Assembly: GCF_003628535.1 (NCBI RefSeq)
Contig: NZ_RBCI01000003.1
Span: 682,001-746,000 of the forward strand
Source of the DNA: Flavisolibacter nicotianae
GTDB lineage: Bacteria > Bacteroidota > Bacteroidia > Chitinophagales > Chitinophagaceae
Reading direction: 5' to 3'
Length of the DNA: 64,000 nucleotides
A model generated the notes under the pieces. The model was not told the DNA's origin, ran no database searches, and saw nothing but the letters and a program-made list of their open reading frames with translations. Made by a program: the position numbers and the translations under genes. How positions within the stretch are numbered: position 1 is the stretch's first letter; each line of letters opens with the position of its first letter. Shown piece after piece: positions 7,840-16,272 of the stretch.

Positions 7840-8300
7840 AATTGTGAATTTTAGTGAAACAATTCATTCCCCAACAGTTGTACAAAAACTGTGCATTTTC
7901 CTCTTTGCCATAGGATTAGAGCGGCATTCGGCCGCGGCTGTACCTGGTTTTCGTGTCGAAATGGCAATCGATCGCGTTCGCCTGAAACGGCTTTAAACCA
8001 GCTCGATTTGCTTTGGAATTAACGAGTTTGCAGCGGACATTGTGACACCTCACCGTTCGAAATTGCCTGATCCTCTCCGAAACAATAAAAGTGGTTTTCT
8101 ATGGTCAATTTGGGAAAGACTTTGCCGGCCGACACGTTGTTCCCGATGCGGTTTATCAAATCATTTGAGTCGGAAAGCGGTTTATGTAACGGGCAGATTT
8201 ATAACCCACGAATGTTTAGGTATGATCATTCCCGCCACTTTCCGCCGGTTTGTTTTTTTTGGGTTAATTCTTCTTATTTTGAGAGCAAATCGTTCATTCA
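7840..8300. other. gene-free region before the SpoIIM-MoxR operon
   Basis: About 460 bp lying between the divergent small-protein gene and the operon at 8301. It has many stops in all frames and no coding frame I trust; apparent forward frames here only run into the operon out of frame. It presumably contains the operon promoter, but I find no exact TAnnTTTG box. A TATTTTG at about 8274-8281 is one base short of the consensus. Confidence 0.5.
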
Positions 8301-9257
8301 CTGCGAGAGGGACTTTTTATACGAAAGAACAAGGCCCGCTGGGAGAAACTGCAGCAGGGCGCCGACACCGATGCCGATGAAACCGCAAAAAACTTTGTGC
8401 AACTGGTGGATGACCTCAGCTATGCCAAAACATTTTACCCCGGCAGCCGTGTCACCCGTTACATCAATGCACTGGCAAGTAAAATTTACCTCGGCATTTA
8501 CCAAAACCGGAAGGAAGAAAGAAACCTCCTGCTCCACTTCTGGAAATACAATGTGCCGCTGACGGTGTACAAGCACCGGCGCATCATGTTGTTTTCGTTT
8601 TTTATTTTTTTCCTTTTTTATACCGTCGGTTTTTTTACAGCGCGGCAGGACCCCTTGTTCATCCGTGAAGTTTTCGGCAACGCCTATGTGGACGAAACGG
8701 AAAAGAACATTGCTGAAGGAAACCCGTTTGGCATTTACCAGGGCGGCGATTCGCTGTACATGTGGATCGGTATCATGATCAACAACATCATTGTTTCGTT
8801 CATGTATTTTGGCAAAGGACTGTTCCTGGGCATTTTTTCACTCCTGTCGCTGGGAAAGGAATCGATGCGGGTGGGCGTGTTTCATAACATGTTTGCGGCA
8901 AAAGGGTATGCCACCGGCTTTTTCCTGGCCGTTATGATCCATGGCCTGCTGGAACTGTCGGCGATTGTAATGGCCTGCGGCGCCGGCATCGTCATGGGCA
9001 CTTCGTACCTCTTTCCCGGAACCCGAAGCCGGCTGGCTGCATTCAAAGACGGGGTGAAGGACGGGGTAAAGATCGTTGTCGGCCTTGTGCCGGTACTGAT
9101 GCTGGCGGCGTTTTTTGAAGGTTTTGTCACCCGTTATTACAAAATGCCCCTTGCATTGAATATTGTGTTGCTGTTGTTTTCCGCAGCGTTTGTGTTGTTT
9201 TATTTTTTGATCTATCCAATTCAATTAAAGCGTAGAGGGAAGGTTGTGCATGTGTAA
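8301..9257 (+). CDS. stage II sporulation protein M-like membrane protein, apparent CTG start
   Basis: A 318-aa polytopic membrane protein of the SpoIIM (PF01944) family. After a soluble N-terminus (LREGLFIRKNKARWEKLQQ, then LSYAKTFYPGSRVTRYINAL) come about six membrane helices, from FFIFFLFYTVGFFTA (about 95) to IVLLLFSAAFVLFYFLIYP at the end. Coding similarity begins at 8301, where homologues as I recall them have MRE-A-L-F; here the aligned codon is CTG, and the in-frame stop at 8280-8282 leaves no ATG, GTG or TTG upstream. The first conventional start is GTG at 8397, which would remove 32 family-typical residues. Non-sporulating Bacteroidota carry this gene with DUF4129, DUF4350, MoxR and DUF58, as here. 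Function is unknown. Confidence 0.75.
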   Translation: MREGLFIRKNKARWEKLQQGADTDADETAKNFVQLVDDLSYAKTFYPGSRVTRYINALASKIYLGIYQNRKEERNLLLHFWKYNVPLTVYKHRRIMLFSFFIFFLFYTVGFFTARQDPLFIREVFGNAYVDETEKNIAEGNPFGIYQGGDSLYMWIGIMINNIIVSFMYFGKGLFLGIFSLLSLGKESMRVGVFHNMFAAKGYATGFFLAVMIHGLLELSAIVMACGAGIVMGTSYLFPGTRSRLAAFKDGVKDGVKIVVGLVPVLMLAAFFEGFVTRYYKMPLALNIVLLLFSAAFVLFYFLIYPIQLKRRGKVVHV

Positions 9258-10008
9258 GAAGGCTTCATTTGTTTTTGCGGTTTTTTTCCTGTTGCTGGCA
9301 ACAATGGCCGGTGCGCAGTCTGCTACTCCCATTATTGATTCGATTGAAACCAGTCCCTTGCAGGTTGATGATACGGCATCGTTTTCTGTCGTTTCTCAGC
9401 CGCAGGCCGTCGCGGCCCGGATCGTTCCGAAACAACAGGTCGATTCGCTCAAAGCGGAAGATGATTTCTGGTACGCCAATACATCGCCAGAGCGAAAAAA
9501 ACTACCACCCGCTGATAGAGAAAACCGGCAACGAACGCTTTTCCAGCAGGCCTGGTTCCGTGACCTGCTCTGGGTGATTATCCTGTGCAGTTTTGTCGCC
9601 GTTGTGCTATGGTACCTGTATTCGAGCCGGATTTTTCTTTTTCGCAAAAAAGCAAAAACGCTTTTCCGGGAAGATGGGGAGGATGCCGTGCCCGACGACA
9701 TTTTTGCACTGGCGTATGCTACCGAAATTGCCAACGCCGAAAATTCGGCAAACTTCCGCCTGGCCGTGCGTCTGCGTTACCTGCAAACCCTGAATGAACT
9801 GGCCGAAAAAAGCCGCATTGAATACCAACACGGACGAACCAACAGCGACTATGTGCGGCAGTTGCAATCCTCGCCGCTATACCGCGACTTCTTTCGCCTG
9901 ACCCGCAATTTCGAATACACCTGGTACGGGCAATTTGATTTATCGGAGGCAGCTTATGAAATGATGCGAAACGATTTTTCTTCTTTTCAAAACCGGCTGC
10001 GCGGATGA
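9250..10008 (+). CDS. DUF4129 domain membrane protein
   Basis: A 252-aa protein with a signal peptide (ends AGAQ at about residue 22), a low-conservation periplasmic segment, one transmembrane helix at about 97-117 (LLWVIILCSFVAVVLWYLY) and a C-terminal cytoplasmic DUF4129 region: LRYLQTLNELAEKSRIEYQ, then YRDFFRLTRNFEYTWYGQFD. The family often sits with transglutaminase or MoxR/DUF58 modules, and its molecular role is not established. The ATG at 9250 overlaps the preceding gene by 8 bp; a TTG at 9244 is possible. The end overlaps the DUF4350 start by 4 bp, so translation is probably coupled. Confidence 0.85.
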   Translation: MCKKASFVFAVFFLLLATMAGAQSATPIIDSIETSPLQVDDTASFSVVSQPQAVAARIVPKQQVDSLKAEDDFWYANTSPERKKLPPADRENRQRTLFQQAWFRDLLWVIILCSFVAVVLWYLYSSRIFLFRKKAKTLFREDGEDAVPDDIFALAYATEIANAENSANFRLAVRLRYLQTLNELAEKSRIEYQHGRTNSDYVRQLQSSPLYRDFFRLTRNFEYTWYGQFDLSEAAYEMMRNDFSSFQNRLRG

Positions 10009-11222
10009 AAAAGTTTACACCCTATATCGTTGGTGGCGCTGTGCTGCTGTTGTTCGTTGTGGTGTTGCTCGCAAGCAGGGGTAAACCCAGCCGCCGCCTG
10101 GATGAACGCATAACGCTTCGCCAGCAGGATAAAATTCCCTACGGAACAGCCGTGGCCCGTCACCTTTTGCCCACGCTTTTCCCGGTGGCCGACGTGGCAA
10201 CCGATTCCCGCTACCCGGGTTCGTGGGATCGGATCGACATGGATGATTCTGGCCAGGCCGTAATTCTCGTGGCAGATTATTTTGACGCCGAGGAATCCGA
10301 ACTGCGCAGGCTGGGACGTTTCGTGGAAAAGGGCAATGCCGTATTCATCATTGCCCGTGCATTTTCGGATGATGCTTCAAACTTCTTCCACATTGCTGCC
10401 AGCGGCTATAACAGCCTTTTTTACGAAAGCAACGAAGACAGTTTGCAAATACGGTTGGAGCGGACGTCGTTTGCACCCGACTCTTTTTTTGTTTATCCCG
10501 GCAAACGCTACGAAAGTTACCTCCGCCGGTTCGACACGGCAAGAACAATAGTTTTGGGCCGCAATGATGGTGGCTGGGCCAACTTTATCAGTATGAAAAA
10601 GGGGAGTGGGAACTTTTTTCTTCACACGGCACCGCTGGCCTTCAGTAACTATTTTATCCTGCACAAACAAAACATCATCTATTACCAGAATGCGTTGTCG
10701 GTGCTGCCGCAAAATGTAAAGACAGTTGTATGGAACGAGTATTATTTGCAGAAGGCGCATAATCCTTCCGATGATAAAGACGTCAACTGGCTGGGTGCTT
10801 TGTTCCGTCAGCCGGCTTTCCGGCGAGGCTTCTTAACGGCGATCGCCACGTTGCTGTTTTTTCTCCTGCTCGGCATGCGCAGAAAACAGCGGATGATACC
10901 GCCTCACGAAAAACCCAAAAACGATTCGCTTGATTTTGTTAAAACCTTGGGCCGCCTTTATTACGACAAGGGTGATCATCAAAACCTGGCGGAGAAAATG
11001 GGTGCTTACTTTTTGGAGCATGTGCGGTCGAAATACAAAATTCCAACGCATACGTTTGACGAAGACTTTGTAAAGACGCTGCAGGCTAAAAGCGGCTACC
11101 CCGAACCGGAACTCAACCAGATCGTCAGGGAGATGAAGCGGTTTTCCGATTCGGATTATGTGAGCGAAGAAGAGCTGGCGCATTTTCACAAAAACCTGGA
11201 ACTATTTTATCAAAATACCTGA
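10005..11222 (+). CDS. DUF4350 domain membrane protein
   Basis: A 405-aa protein. It has an N-terminal membrane helix (about 5-24, YIVGGAVLLLFVVVLLAS), then a periplasmic DUF4350 domain starting around PYGTAVARHLLPTLFP and containing VILVADYFDAEESELRRLGRFVEKGN, a class-I glutamine-amidotransferase-like fold. A second helix lies at about 268-290 (FLTAIATLLFFLLLGM), followed by a cytoplasmic helical tail. Overlaps DUF4129 by 4 bp (ATGA) and ends one base before moxR. The family is consistently found in these MoxR operons; no catalytic residues are known to me, so enzymatic function should not be assumed. Confidence 0.85.
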   Translation: MKKFTPYIVGGAVLLLFVVVLLASRGKPSRRLDERITLRQQDKIPYGTAVARHLLPTLFPVADVATDSRYPGSWDRIDMDDSGQAVILVADYFDAEESELRRLGRFVEKGNAVFIIARAFSDDASNFFHIAASGYNSLFYESNEDSLQIRLERTSFAPDSFFVYPGKRYESYLRRFDTARTIVLGRNDGGWANFISMKKGSGNFFLHTAPLAFSNYFILHKQNIIYYQNALSVLPQNVKTVVWNEYYLQKAHNPSDDKDVNWLGALFRQPAFRRGFLTAIATLLFFLLLGMRRKQRMIPPHEKPKNDSLDFVKTLGRLYYDKGDHQNLAEKMGAYFLEHVRSKYKIPTHTFDEDFVKTLQAKSGYPEPELNQIVREMKRFSDSDYVSEEELAHFHKNLELFYQNT

Positions 11223-11223
11223 G

Positions 11224-12204
11224 ATGGAAGAACAAGTCATATTTGAGCAACGAACCGACTTAACCAAATTGAACGAAGCGGTGCAGGCCGTGCGGCAACA
11301 GATCAAAAAGATCATTGTCGGGCAGGACGAGATGGTAAAACTGATCCTCGCGGCGATCCTGGCCGATGGTCATGTGTTGATTGAAGGCGTGCCGGGTGTT
11401 GCCAAGACCCTTACCGCAAAACTGGTTTCCAAATCATTGGCGGTGGGATTTTCACGCATCCAGTTTACTCCCGATTTAATGCCCTCCGATGTGCTGGGCA
11501 CACCTGTTTTCAACCCGAAGGATGCCGTATTCGATTTCAAGCGGGGACCGCTTTTCAGTAACATCGTGCTGATTGACGAGATCAACAGGGCACCGGCCAA
11601 AACGCAATCGGCGTTGTTTGAAGTGATGGAGGAAAGACAGATTACGGTTGATGGAAAGACCTATGCCATGCAGGCGCCGTTCATGGTAATGGCGACGCAA
11701 AATCCCATCGAGCAGGAGGGGACCTATCGCCTTCCGGAAGCGCAGTTGGATCGTTTCCTTTTTAAAATCGTGGTGCCTTATCCCAACGAAGCCGAGGAGT
11801 TGGAGATCCTCACCCAGTTCCACCAGCTTGGTAGCACCGATGTTCTGTCTGCCATTGAACCGGTGTTGAAGGGCGAGGTGATCGTGGAGATCCGCAAGGT
11901 GGTCAAGCAAATCGTGATCGAAGAGAGGCTGCTGGCATTTATTGCCAAACTGGTGCACCAGACACGGAATCACAAATCGATCTACCTGGGTGCTTCACCA
12001 CGGGCTTCGCTTGCCATCATGAATGCTGCGAAGGCGATCGCTGCGATGAACGGTCGGGATTTTGTAACACCGGAAGACATCCTTGAAGTGGTGCCACCCG
12101 TTTTGCGGCACCGCATCATCCTGTCGCCGGAAAAGGAAATGGAAGGCGTAACCGAAGACATCGTGATCAAGCAAATCATTCAAACCTTCGATATCCCCCG
12201 CTGA
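11224..12204 (+). CDS. MoxR family AAA+ ATPase
   Basis: A 326-aa AAA+ ATPase of the MoxR group. Walker A is EGVPGVAKT (54-62) and Walker [25 protein letters not shown] starts near 118. Sensor 1 is [23 protein letters not shown] and the C-terminal lid contains [16 protein letters not shown]. All catalytic elements are intact. MoxR proteins act as chaperones that remodel or activate partner proteins, typically with vWA- or DUF58-containing partners encoded alongside. Here the DUF58 gene begins inside its stop codon (TGATG overlap), so the pair is almost certainly cotranslated. No vWA protein is encoded in this operon. Confidence 0.93.
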   Translation: MEEQVIFEQRTDLTKLNEAVQAVRQQIKKIIVGQDEMVKLILAAILADGHVLIEGVPGVAKTLTAKLVSKSLAVGFSRIQFTPDLMPSDVLGTPVFNPKDAVFDFKRGPLFSNIVLIDEINRAPAKTQSALFEVMEERQITVDGKTYAMQAPFMVMATQNPIEQEGTYRLPEAQLDRFLFKIVVPYPNEAEELEILTQFHQLGSTDVLSAIEPVLKGEVIVEIRKVVKQIVIEERLLAFIAKLVHQTRNHKSIYLGASPRASLAIMNAAKAIAAMNGRDFVTPEDILEVVPPVLRHRIILSPEKEMEGVTEDIVIKQIIQTFDIPR

Positions 12205-13553
12205 TGCTGCGACGCCTGCTTCACTATTGGGACATTACAACCTTTTACCTTGACAGGAAGGTATACTATGCCGGCTATTCTATCGCGGCTCTTTTTGTCC
12301 TTTCGTTTTTTGTGCCGCTGCTGGAGTCAATTGCTTTTTTTCTCCTCCTTGCACTGGCGTTGCTGGTGGTCGCCGACACGTTCCTGCTTTACCAGAAAAA
12401 AGGACTGACCGCCGCCCGGCTCCTGCAGGACCGGTTCAGCATTGGTGACGAAAACAAGGTTGTGGTTCTTTTTCACAACGAATACCCGTTTGCCGTTACG
12501 GCGACCGTCATCGATGAATTGCCTTTTCAGTTGCAGGAGCGTAAATGGAAGCGTGCGTTAACAGTGGCAGGCAACAGTACGGCCGAATTGGTTTACGCCA
12601 TCACGCCGCAGGAAAGGGGCGAATACCGGTTCGGATTTATCAATGCATTTGTCCGTGGTCCGCTGAATGTGGTGCAGCGACGTTTTATCCTTGGTGAAGA
12701 GCAAACGGTGAAAGTATACCCCTCCTATATCCAAATGCGCCGCTATCAACTGCTGGCCGTTGCCAACCGCCTGCAGGAGACCGGCTTAAAGCGGTTGCGC
12801 CGGCTGGGGCACAGCATGGAGTTTGAGCAGATCAAGGAATATGTGCGTGGCGATGATTACCGCACCATCAACTGGAAGGCCACCGCCCGTAAAGGGGACC
12901 TGATGGTGAACAATTACACGGATGAGCGCAGCCAACAGATTTATTGCCTGATCAACAAAGGCCGGGTGATGAAGATGCCGTTTGAAGGGATGACCCTGCT
13001 CGATTACGCCATTAACGCATCCCTTGTGCTTTCGGGTGTTGCCGTGCAAAAGCAGGACAAAGCCGGACTGATTACGTTTGGGCAGACCATCGATGCCTTC
13101 GTAACGGCTGATAAAAAGCCCACGCAGATCAATGCGATTTTAGAAGCGCTTTACAAGCAGCAGACGGCATTTCTGGAGCCTGATTTGGAAAAGCTTTTTT
13201 CGGCTGTACGCAACCGCATTACCCAACGCAGCCTTCTGGTATTGTTCACCAATTTCGAATCGTTCGACAGTCTCGACCGGGTGCTTCCTTCGCTGAAACG
13301 GCTGGCGCATTATCACCTGTTGATGGTGGTGTTTTTCGACAATACGGAGCTGAAGGTGCTTACGGAAAAACGAGCAAATACAACGGAGGAAATTTATATC
13401 AAAACAATCGCGGAGAAATACCGCTACGAAAAGCACCTGATTGTAAAAGAACTCCAACAAAACGGCATTATAGCGGTTTTATCGACCCCGCAAAACTTGA
13501 CGATAAACGCCCTGAACAAATACCTGGAACTGAAGACGAGGCAGTCAATTTAG
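12204..13553 (+). CDS. DUF58 domain protein, MoxR partner
   Basis: A 449-aa protein with two N-terminal membrane helices (about 24-50, YSIAALFVLSFFVPLLES and AFFLLLALALLVVADTF). An Ig-like region follows and then the DUF58 core, whose hallmark is YVRGDDYRTINWKATARKGDLMVNNY (about 215-240). The C-terminal part resembles a degenerate vWA fold (LLVLFTNFESFDSLDRVLPSL). DUF58 proteins are the usual partners of MoxR ATPases. It is the last gene of the operon; after its stop come A/T-rich intergenic words and a convergent gene. Membrane topology suggests the complex works at the inner membrane with the SpoIIM, DUF4129 and DUF4350 proteins. Confidence 0.9.
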   Translation: MLRRLLHYWDITTFYLDRKVYYAGYSIAALFVLSFFVPLLESIAFFLLLALALLVVADTFLLYQKKGLTAARLLQDRFSIGDENKVVVLFHNEYPFAVTATVIDELPFQLQERKWKRALTVAGNSTAELVYAITPQERGEYRFGFINAFVRGPLNVVQRRFILGEEQTVKVYPSYIQMRRYQLLAVANRLQETGLKRLRRLGHSMEFEQIKEYVRGDDYRTINWKATARKGDLMVNNYTDERSQQIYCLINKGRVMKMPFEGMTLLDYAINASLVLSGVAVQKQDKAGLITFGQTIDAFVTADKKPTQINAILEALYKQQTAFLEPDLEKLFSAVRNRITQRSLLVLFTNFESFDSLDRVLPSLKRLAHYHLLMVVFFDNTELKVLTEKRANTTEEIYIKTIAEKYRYEKHLIVKELQQNGIIAVLSTPQNLTINALNKYLELKTRQSI

Positions 13554-13559
13554 CAGGAT

Positions 13560-13636
13560 ATTGTGCTATTTTGATATTATGATTTTGGTGGCATAAAATA
13601 TCCCAATATCCCACTATCTGATTATCCGAGTCTCCT
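13560..13636. repeat. word-like intergenic repeat (ATATCCC family)
   Basis: The gap between DUF58 and the convergent TIGR03915 gene consists of recurring short words (GATATT, ATATCCC, CTATCT) in both orientations. Related words occur at 16165-16265 (GGATATTGGGATATTG). Probably acts as a weak bidirectional hairpin region. Confidence 0.4.
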
Positions 13637-13641
13637 GCTAT

Positions 13642-14460
13642 CTACGCTCTCCTGTATGTCCAATTGGTCAGACGGTCCTGCAAGTTGCCACCGGTAAACG
13701 GAGATTTTTCTGGTAGGTATTTCCAATAGCGACGCGGCATGTGCTGAATGTGCAGCTTTGTATTTTTCCGGGCTGCGATGTTCACGCCTTTGAAATACTG
13801 TTTCCACAGCTGCTGGTAAATGACTTCCGTTTCGTCGTAAACAGGCGAAACATCCTTGCCTCCTGAAGTTGTTTCGGAGAACTGGATTTGCACAGTGCTT
13901 ACTGTGTTCAGGTCGTAATAAAGCCCATAGCGGCGGCGGCCGTCGTAGATCATCCACCGCTGGTGCTGGTAGCGGGTTTTGAAGTGCTCCGCGATCAGGG
14001 GCAGCACGTTATAATCCGGCTCAATGATGGCATAGTACAAATCGTCGGTCGTGCGCTGAAACTGTACAAAGGCCTCCATGCGGTGCTTTTCCCGCCACAC
14101 TTTTTTGGCTGTCTGAACTACTGACACGACAGCAGTATGGCTGTAATCTTCTTCCACGAAGGCGTCGGAAGAAAACACATACTGGATGTATTGCAGCAGC
14201 GTGTTTTCGATGCCATCCAGTTCGGAAAGGAAAGCCCTTTGTAGCTGGTCCTGCGCCTCGTGGGTGAGCTTTTTTTGCAGCCCTTTCCAAACACGGTCGC
14301 TGTGGCGCAGGTCAGGGTTGGCGATATGCGGTTCGGCAAAAAGCGAAGGCTGGTGCCTGTGTGCCGGTACGATATCCACATCGGTGAACTTGTATTCGTA
14401 CACATCGAAAACTGCGCACAGAAAGCCCTCAAAACTGCCGTTGTAAACAATTGTTTGCAT
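13642..14460 (-). CDS. TIGR03915/DUF4130 putative DNA repair protein
   Basis: A 272-aa protein of the TIGR03915 family. It begins with the typical YNGSFEGFLCAVFDVYE and carries the central VQTAKKVWREKHRMEAFVQFQ block with the following EPDYNVLPLIAEHFKTRYQHQRWMIYDGRRRYGLYYD segment. The family resembles a DNA glycosylase-associated fold and is almost always paired with a radical SAM protein (TIGR03916); the two are presumed to act together on DNA. Here the partner at 14464-14662 is only a remnant, so this gene appears orphaned. Its own reading frame is full-length and intact. Confidence 0.87.
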   Translation of the reverse strand: MQTIVYNGSFEGFLCAVFDVYEYKFTDVDIVPAHRHQPSLFAEPHIANPDLRHSDRVWKGLQKKLTHEAQDQLQRAFLSELDGIENTLLQYIQYVFSSDAFVEEDYSHTAVVSVVQTAKKVWREKHRMEAFVQFQRTTDDLYYAIIEPDYNVLPLIAEHFKTRYQHQRWMIYDGRRRYGLYYDLNTVSTVQIQFSETTSGGKDVSPVYDETEVIYQQLWKQYFKGVNIAARKNTKLHIQHMPRRYWKYLPEKSPFTGGNLQDRLTNWTYRRA

Positions 14461-14463
14461 GGT

Positions 14464-14662
14464 TTAAAACAGGTTTAATTGGGTTGAATGATTTGCAGCG
14501 TATTTGGCATGCGGGGTCGCCAGGATTAACTCCCGATCTGCCCCGGTGTGGTCATTGAGTGGGAAATCCTGCCCTTCCTTTTCGTTAGCTGCCGTTCGGC
14601 GATAGGTCGTATTTGGCAGCGTCGGCAAGGATCGAAAGCTTCTCCAGCACCCGTTCATTCAT
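14464..14662 (-). pseudogene. remnant of the radical SAM DNA repair gene (TIGR03916)
   Basis: From the ATG at 14662 the frame encodes MNERVLEKLSILADAAKYDL and then SPNGS before a TAA at 14585-14587. This is the characteristic N-terminus of the TIGR03916 radical SAM protein, which normally continues for some 400 residues. In another frame, the sequence up to the stop at 14464 ends ...STQLNLF, resembling the QLSLF-type C-terminal tail of the same family. The remaining 200 bp therefore look like an internal deletion that removed the CxxxCxxC and HhH regions. Its position, 3 bp before the TIGR03915 start, is exactly where the intact partner would be. The C-terminal match is weaker than the N-terminal one. 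Confidence 0.7.
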
Positions 14663-14761
14663 CCTTTAAAAATACTAAAAAACATAGCAAAAACGGGTGC
14701 CGAAATGTGGTAATTTTCTTAAAGAAACAGCGCCTTGAAGCGCGGCTTTCCAGAGAAGAAA

Positions 14762-15292
14762 TCATTGAATAAATTCTTCCGGCTCTTTGCGCAAAAGGCC
14801 AGAAATTTTAGCAATGTGATGGTCGTCGTGCTCCGCCACAAAATAGAGCGAATCGATCAGGCGCATGGGCTGCTGCAGGCGGGGATGCACCGATTGCAAA
14901 CCCAATGTGCCCCTGTCTAATCCATACGCCGTTTCCAGGAGTCGCTGCCGTTCAACGATAAATGATTGCAGCAACTGTTCCAGGGATTTTTCGTTGTGGC
15001 GGGCTTCTTTGGTTTTGGTATTGTTCAGGTCTGCCGTGGCCAGAATTTCTTTTCCTTCAAGAAAATCCTGCAGGCGCTTCCACCAAAGTTCTTCCAGGTC
15101 GTACAGGTGCCCCAAATGTTCTTTCACTGACCATCCATCATTGCTTGCACCGGAAGCTTCCTCATCGGCCGTGGCCAGGATGTATTGCAGTCGGAATATC
15201 GTGCCTTCGAGCCGGCTGAAAATCACCGGGAAATTGGTAACGGGAAAGTCAAAGTTGAACGACCGTTCGAACCAGGGCGTTTGCTGTATCAT
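14762..15292 (-). CDS. DinB family protein
   Basis: A 176-aa four-helix-bundle protein of the DinB/YfiT type. The metal-binding histidines are visible in WSVKEHLGHLYDLEELWW (about 53-70) and in the late VAEHDDHHIAKI (about 151-162), the usual three-His site. Family members bind Ni or Zn and some transfer groups between thiols, including bacillithiol S-transferases. A bacillithiol-type protein (YtxJ) is encoded at 26020-26355, which makes that role possible but unproven. Solitary gene. Confidence 0.85.
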   Translation of the reverse strand: MIQQTPWFERSFNFDFPVTNFPVIFSRLEGTIFRLQYILATADEEASGASNDGWSVKEHLGHLYDLEELWWKRLQDFLEGKEILATADLNNTKTKEARHNEKSLEQLLQSFIVERQRLLETAYGLDRGTLGLQSVHPRLQQPMRLIDSLYFVAEHDDHHIAKISGLLRKEPEEFIQ

Positions 15293-15403
15293 GCGATATG
15301 CATTTAGGTCACTAAAGATAGTTTACAAGTTCTCTTGTTCACCAGTTCAGATGAAGACTATTTACGTACAAAAAAGTTTCTTTTGCAGGTTTATCGGGTT
15401 CAT

Positions 15404-16138
15404 TCAGGGGCTTGTTGCGACGAGGTATTGCAGGTATTTCGCATTTTCCAGTGCGGCGCCTTCGGCCGTGTTGTTGAAGTATACATACGCTTCCCTTGTT
15501 TCGCTGCCGGCGATCTGCCTGGCAATGCGGTCGACAAAGCTGTCGTCGTACCGCGAGTAATACAGTTTTGGCACACCGTGAAAGCGGTAATAATTCACCG
15601 GCAGGTCAACCACCGGATCGCTGATCAGGCCCGGGTAGCTCACCCCGCAAAAAATAATATTGGCTTCTTTTAAGGCGGCATACACTTCCTTTCGCCACCA
15701 GCTGTTGTGGCGAAACTCAATGACGTTTTTGTAACGGACGTTCAATTGGCTGATGATATTCTGCAGCAGGCCCTCCTCATACTTCATTGACGGAGGGAGT
15801 TGAAACAGCACAGGCCCGAGCTTTTCTTTCAGTCCCTGGTGCGCAATGGTGTAAAAATCGTCGAGGATTTTTTGGGTATCCCTGAACCGTTGGAAATGGG
15901 TAATGAGCTGTGGGACTTTCACCGAAAAGCAAAAATCCGGGAGGGCTTTGGCGTACCAATTATCGAAGAGCTTTTGCTCCGGAAACCGGTAAAACGTATT
16001 GTTGATTTCGATGGTGTTGAAATGCTGCGCATAAAATTCAAACCATTTTTTTTGTGCCAGCTTTTCGGGGTAAAACAGGCCTTTCCATTCGCGGTAATAA
16101 AACCCGGAGCAGCCGATATGCCACTGGATATGTTGCAT
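15404..16138 (-). CDS. DUF72 domain protein (YecE-like)
   Basis: A 244-aa TIM-barrel-like protein of the DUF72/YecE family. Hallmarks are the N-terminal IGCSGFYYREWKGLFYP (about 8-24), EINNTFYRFP (about 44-53), LGPVLFQLPPSMKYEEGLL, EFRHNSW (about 142-148) and the final VYFNNTAEGAALENAKYL. Length is normal for the family. The biochemical function is unknown. It is encoded alone, with its upstream region made of word-like repeats (16165-16265). Confidence 0.88.
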   Translation of the reverse strand: MQHIQWHIGCSGFYYREWKGLFYPEKLAQKKWFEFYAQHFNTIEINNTFYRFPEQKLFDNWYAKALPDFCFSVKVPQLITHFQRFRDTQKILDDFYTIAHQGLKEKLGPVLFQLPPSMKYEEGLLQNIISQLNVRYKNVIEFRHNSWWRKEVYAALKEANIIFCGVSYPGLISDPVVDLPVNYYRFHGVPKLYYSRYDDSFVDRIARQIAGSETREAYVYFNNTAEGAALENAKYLQYLVATSP

Positions 16139-16164
16139 GGTATAAGCTGCTAAAAATCTGTGCC

Positions 16165-16265
16165 GGGAGGAAAGGATATTGGGATATTGATTATTGGACT
16201 ATTATACGTCGCTGGTATTGGCAGCGGTTACCGAATATCCATTATCCCAATAGCCAATATCTTTT
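16165..16265. repeat. word-like intergenic repeat (ATATTGG family)
   Basis: Recurrent GGATATTGGGATATTG-type words at 16174-16200 and CCATTATCCCAATAGCCAATATC-like complements at 16239-16262 give an imperfect hairpin with a long loop. It separates the response regulator stop (16273) from the DUF72 start. Confidence 0.45.
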
Positions 16266-16272
16266 TGAAAAC

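Noticed and set aside
8042-8562. Two forward frames upstream of and over the SpoIIM-like gene start
   Set aside because: Out of frame with the real gene, which carries the family motifs; translations show no domain.
14464-14658. 64-codon frame starting at 14658 as a separate small gene
   Set aside because: The real N-terminus is in the frame from 14662 and matches TIGR03916; the 14658 frame is the shifted reading of a decayed gene.
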